Assembly (NCBI GenBank): GCA_016281055.1
Contig: JAEEHW010000082.1
Span: 62,001-126,000, forward strand
DNA: 64,000 bases
Direction: 5' to 3'
Source of the DNA: Prevotella sp.
GTDB lineage: Bacteria > Bacteroidota > Bacteroidia > Bacteroidales > Bacteroidaceae
This document shows, in pieces, positions 60,252 through 64,000 of the stretch. The notes beneath the pieces are model-generated. The model worked only from the letters and a program-made list of their open reading frames with translations, was not told the origin of the DNA and made no database searches. Both the position numbers and the translations under genes were made by a program. Position 1 is the stretch's first letter. Every line of letters begins with the position of its first letter.

Positions 60252-62798
60252 ATGCACAATAATTATTCAGAAAGTGTCACGACATTGCTTGATGACAGCA
60301 AAAAAGAAGCACGCAGACATAGAAGCCGTTCTGTGAGGCCGGAGCATCTGCTCATGGCTATACTGAAACGGCGAGGTACGGTGGCTGACAAAATCATTGA
60401 TGAACTGCACGTAAACAAGGCAGACCTCACCATAGATTGTGAAAACAAACTTCTGCATGATGTAGAAGATGATGCTTCGCAGGCAGTCACTTCACCAGAA
60501 CTGGATGAAAACACAAATAATATAATGATACTGGCTGCGCTGGAAGCACGAATGGCAAAAGAAAACACAGTAGAAATAGAGCATCTGTTGTTGGCAATCC
60601 TGCATGATACCAACAACAATCCAGCACGTGCCATATTAGAGAAGAACAATATGAATTACGATAATGTGACTCAGTGCCTTTTTGACAAGAAGGACAAAGA
60701 CAATACTCCTGTTAATAAGGAAGCGGATCATTCTGTCATACTTGATGGCATGGAACTCTCAGAGGATGAGGATGAGAATGACGAAGGCAATGATGACAAT
60801 AAGAATGACACCAAAACAGAAGAAAAATCCAAGACCAAAGGTGGCGGCAAGACTCCTGTCATAGATGCCTTTGCCATAGACCTGACAAAAGTGGCAGGTG
60901 AAGGAAAGATGGACCCTGTAGTCGGTAGGGAAAAAGAAATAATCCGTCTTCAGGAGATATTGTGTCGCAGGAAGAAAAACAATCCTGTTCTCATAGGCGA
61001 GCCAGGTGTAGGAAAGAGTGCCATCGTAGAAGGATTGGCTCAAATGATAGCATCGGGCAAGACCTCTTCCGTGCTTCACAACAAACGTCTGGTAGCTCTT
61101 GATATGGCAAGCATGGTGGCAGGAACAAAATACCGTGGCCAGTTTGAGGAACGTATCAAGAATCTCATTAAAGAGTTAGAGGCAAATCCTGACATCATAA
61201 TATTCATAGACGAGATACATACCATCATCGGTGCAGGCAGTGCAGCAGGAACCATGGATGCTGCAAACATGCTCAAACCGGCGTTGGCGCGTGGCGCAGT
61301 GCAGTGCATAGGTGCCACCACGCTTGACGAATACCGTAAATCAATAGAAAAAGACGGTGCTCTTGAAAGAAGATTCCAGAAAATTATCGTGGAACCGTCA
61401 ACGCCAGAGCAGACAATGCACATACTGTCAAATATCAAGGATAAGTATGAAGAATATCACCATGTGACATATTCGGACGATGCTTTGGTGTCATGTGTAA
61501 AACTGTCAGAGAGATATATCACAGACCGCGCATTCCCAGATAAAGCCATAGACGTAATGGATGAGGTGGGAGCGAGAATACACCTGCATCATGTAGAGGT
61601 GCCTTCCAGTATCACAGAGTTGGAAGACAAGATATCAACGACGAAGCAGAAGAAGCTGGATGCTGTGCAGAATCAGAATTTTGAACTGGCAGCCAACTAC
61701 CGTGACATGCAGACCAAGTATGAAGAAGAACTCGTGAAACTCAATAATAGCTGGGAGAAAGGAGATACAGGGTCTCGCAAGTCTGTTTCTGTGGATGATG
61801 TAGCTGATGTGGTAGCCAATATGACCGGCATCCCCGTTCAGCGTGTGGCGGGCAACGAAGGAGAGCGTCTGCGTAATATGTCGTCAAAACTTAAGGAGAG
61901 CGTTATCTCGCAAGACAAGGCGATAGATAAAATAGTTAGGGCAATACAACGTAACAGGGTTGGCATACATGACCCCAATCACCCAATAGGCGCATTTATG
62001 TTCTTGGGTCCGACGGGTGTGGGCAAAACATACCTGGCAAAAAAACTTGCAGAGGAAATGTTTGGCTCTGCTGACGACCTGATACGCATTGACATGAGCG
62101 AATATTCAGAGAGCTTCAATACGTCAAGATTGGTTGGAGCACCTCCGGGATATGTCGGTTATGAAGAAGGTGGACAGTTGACCGAGCGTGTGCGTAGGAA
62201 ACCATATTCCATAGTATTGCTCGACGAGATAGAAAAGGCTAACAGCAGTGTCTTTAACATGTTGTTGCAAGTGCTTGACGAAGGCAGACTTACGGACGGA
62301 AACGGACGTCTTATTGATTTCCGCAATACGGTTATAATCATGACCTCAAACACAGGAACGAGACAACTGAAAGAGTTTGCGCACGGTGTGGGCTTCAATG
62401 CAGCCAACGGCACTGGTGGTTCTATGAATGAGAAAGACAAGGAATATGCTCGTTCTATCATTCAGAAAAGCCTCAGCAAACAGTTTGCCCCTGAGTTTCT
62501 GAACCGATTGGACGAGATAATAACATTCGACCAGCTCGATCAGGATGCAATAAGGAAGATTGTCGACATAGAATTGAAAGGCTTATGTAAGCGTATAGAG
62601 AATATAGGCTATAAGTTGGTAATAACAGATGAAATCAAGAACAAACTGGCAGAGAAAGGCTATGATGTACAGTATGGTGCAAGACCGCTGAAACGTGCCA
62701 TACAGACATACGTCGAGGATGTGGTTTGTGAGAGAATACTGTCAAATACCCTTTCTGTCGGTGATGAAATCATAATAGACACTTTGGTGGAAGCATAA
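60252..62798 (+). CDS. clpC: ClpC-type AAA+ unfoldase
   Basis: Clp N repeats, two AAA+ modules ([36 protein letters not shown]). Confidence 0.95.
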   Translation: MHNNYSESVTTLLDDSKKEARRHRSRSVRPEHLLMAILKRRGTVADKIIDELHVNKADLTIDCENKLLHDVEDDASQAVTSPELDENTNNIMILAALEARMAKENTVEIEHLLLAILHDTNNNPARAILEKNNMNYDNVTQCLFDKKDKDNTPVNKEADHSVILDGMELSEDEDENDEGNDDNKNDTKTEEKSKTKGGGKTPVIDAFAIDLTKVAGEGKMDPVVGREKEIIRLQEILCRRKKNNPVLIGEPGVGKSAIVEGLAQMIASGKTSSVLHNKRLVALDMASMVAGTKYRGQFEERIKNLIKELEANPDIIIFIDEIHTIIGAGSAAGTMDAANMLKPALARGAVQCIGATTLDEYRKSIEKDGALERRFQKIIVEPSTPEQTMHILSNIKDKYEEYHHVTYSDDALVSCVKLSERYITDRAFPDKAIDVMDEVGARIHLHHVEVPSSITELEDKISTTKQKKLDAVQNQNFELAANYRDMQTKYEEELVKLNNSWEKGDTGSRKSVSVDDVADVVANMTGIPVQRVAGNEGERLRNMSSKLKESVISQDKAIDKIVRAIQRNRVGIHDPNHPIGAFMFLGPTGVGKTYLAKKLAEEMFGSADDLIRIDMSEYSESFNTSRLVGAPPGYVGYEEGGQLTERVRRKPYSIVLLDEIEKANSSVFNMLLQVLDEGRLTDGNGRLIDFRNTVIIMTSNTGTRQLKEFAHGVGFNAANGTGGSMNEKDKEYARSIIQKSLSKQFAPEFLNRLDEIITFDQLDQDAIRKIVDIELKGLCKRIENIGYKLVITDEIKNKLAEKGYDVQYGARPLKRAIQTYVEDVVCERILSNTLSVGDEIIIDTLVEA

Positions 62799-62874
62799 GC
62801 ATGACAAATTAAAAAACATTGTGCAAACAAGGTCACCATTATGATGGGAAACATCATTGGCTACCTTATCGTGT

Positions 62875-62926
62875 ACTCCCTCTTTTCTTTCGATAAACAG
62901 TGTGTTTTCGGGAAAAGAGGGAGTAT
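62875..62926 (+). terminator. Intrinsic terminator after clpC
   Basis: tactccctcttttc ... gggaaaagagggagta then T-rich. Confidence 0.8.
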
Positions 62927-62960
62927 TTTATTTAAAAAGCACAAAAAGTGCAGGAAAAAT

Positions 62961-62991
62961 TTTGCTATTTATAAATAAATGATTAACTTTG
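62961..62991 (+). promoter_or_regulatory. Bacteroidetes-type promoter for glycogen-debranching-like gene
   Basis: TTTG (62961-62964) - 19 nt - TAACTTTG (62984-62991). Confidence 0.75.
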
Positions 62992-63102
62992 CGAAAGAAA
63001 CCTACGTGACGAAAGTCAAACAACAAATAGATTTGTTGACATAGTTCAATTAAATATATATAATACAAACCATAAACATAATTAGTAACCTTAAAAATAT
63101 CT

Positions 63103-64000
63103 ATGAGTTATATCAAATTCGATAAGGCACTGATGACAAATCTTCAGGAGAGTATCCAAAAGGAAGTTCTTCGTACGAGCCGTTCTGGTGCTTATGCCAG
63201 CAGTACAGTGGTAGAGTGCAATATTCGCAAGTATCATGGACTGTTGGTTGTTCCTATTCCGTCTATTGATGATGAAAACCATGTATTGCTGTCGTCGCTT
63301 GATGCCACGGTGGTGCAGCATGGAGCCGAGTTCAATCTCGGACTGCATTTCTATAAGGGTGGGGCAGTGAGCCCTAATGGACATAAATATATACGCGGTT
63401 TTAACTGCGACATAATTCCTACAACGATATACAGGGTAGGAGGAGTACTGTTGCGTAAGGAAATGATATTCCAGACATACACAGACAGAGTGCTGATTCG
63501 TTATACCATAGAAGATGCCCATTCTCCGGTGACCCTTCGTCTGCGTCCGTATCTTGCTTTCCGTCGTGCTGACGAACTGACACATGAGAACTATCAGGCA
63601 TTGCGTGATTATCAGGAAGTAAGTGGCGGTATTAGTACCACGATGTACAAAGAATATCCACAGTTGTATATGCAGCTCTCCAAAAAGAACAAATTCGTAT
63701 ATCAGCCAAACTGGTATAAGGGATTTGAGTATTATAAGGAAGCAGAGCGTGGATATGACTGCCATGAGGATTTGTATGTTCCTGGTTACTTTGAGATAGA
63801 ATGTAAGAAAGGAGACGAAATCGTATTTACGGCTTCTTTAAGCGAGTGTAAGCCAAGCACCTTGAAACAAACATTCAAGGATGCCGTTGATGCACGTATT
63901 CCACGTGATAATTTCTTCCATACATTGGTGACAGCAGCACATCAGTTCCACAACAACAAAGGAAGTGATCGTTATCTGCTGGCAGGTTATCCTTGGTTCA
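63103..64000 (+). CDS. Glycogen debranching enzyme-like (amylo-alpha-1,6-glucosidase N-terminal domain), truncated by window end
   Basis: Open plus frame from ATG 63103: MSYIKFDKALMTNLQESIQKEVLRTSRSGAYASSTVVECNIRKYHGLLVVPIP...; absent from ORF track because no stop in window. Confidence 0.85.
   Translation, partial: MSYIKFDKALMTNLQESIQKEVLRTSRSGAYASSTVVECNIRKYHGLLVVPIPSIDDENHVLLSSLDATVVQHGAEFNLGLHFYKGGAVSPNGHKYIRGFNCDIIPTTIYRVGGVLLRKEMIFQTYTDRVLIRYTIEDAHSPVTLRLRPYLAFRRADELTHENYQALRDYQEVSGGISTTMYKEYPQLYMQLSKKNKFVYQPNWYKGFEYYKEAERGYDCHEDLYVPGYFEIECKKGDEIVFTASLSECKPSTLKQTFKDAVDARIPRDNFFHTLVTAAHQFHNNKGSDRYLLAGYPWF

Noticed and set aside
63091-63765. 224-aa minus-strand ORF at right edge
   Set aside because: Antisense to the truncated glycogen-debranching-like CDS, which has a consensus promoter and convincing sequence

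Overview
64-kb chromosomal window from a Bacteroidales genome, most likely Prevotella-like. This is inferred from TTTG-N19/20-TAnnTTTG promoters, BspA-type LRR and T9SS-type C-termini, DUF family content and gene style. Most of it is housekeeping or central carbon metabolism: a uronate branch (uxaA, LacI regulator, kdgK, eda), recF/DciA-like, lepA, mazG, an arabinose locus (galM, SGLT symporter, araD, araA, FGGY kinase), Smr, pyrK, pepD, an ECF-sigma cluster, ABC-F, engB, recN, dnaQ-like, dnaN, sulP, oadGAB, pyrD, tkt, rpiB, murB, clpC and a truncated glycogen-debranching-like gene. No rRNA, tRNA, CRISPR array, transposase or prophage was recognised. The less ordinary items are: (i) a DUF5112/DUF5113-like sensor kinase whose intact ATPase half lacks an H-box while its C-terminal half carries an H-box-like motif but no recognisable ATP-binding motifs, and whose signal-peptide coding start lies inside a textbook intrinsic terminator; (ii) two promoter-driven structured RNA candidates, one 6S-like (44755-44996) and one orphan of about 390 nt with a long-range pseudoknot (51366-51757) leading into a GIY-YIG / BspA / dockerin gene string; (iii) four 15-bp palindromes spaced exactly 22 bp apart upstream of tkt; (iv) a class of intergenic hairpins built from short repeated words. 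All calls are by eye; no homology search or folding program was run.
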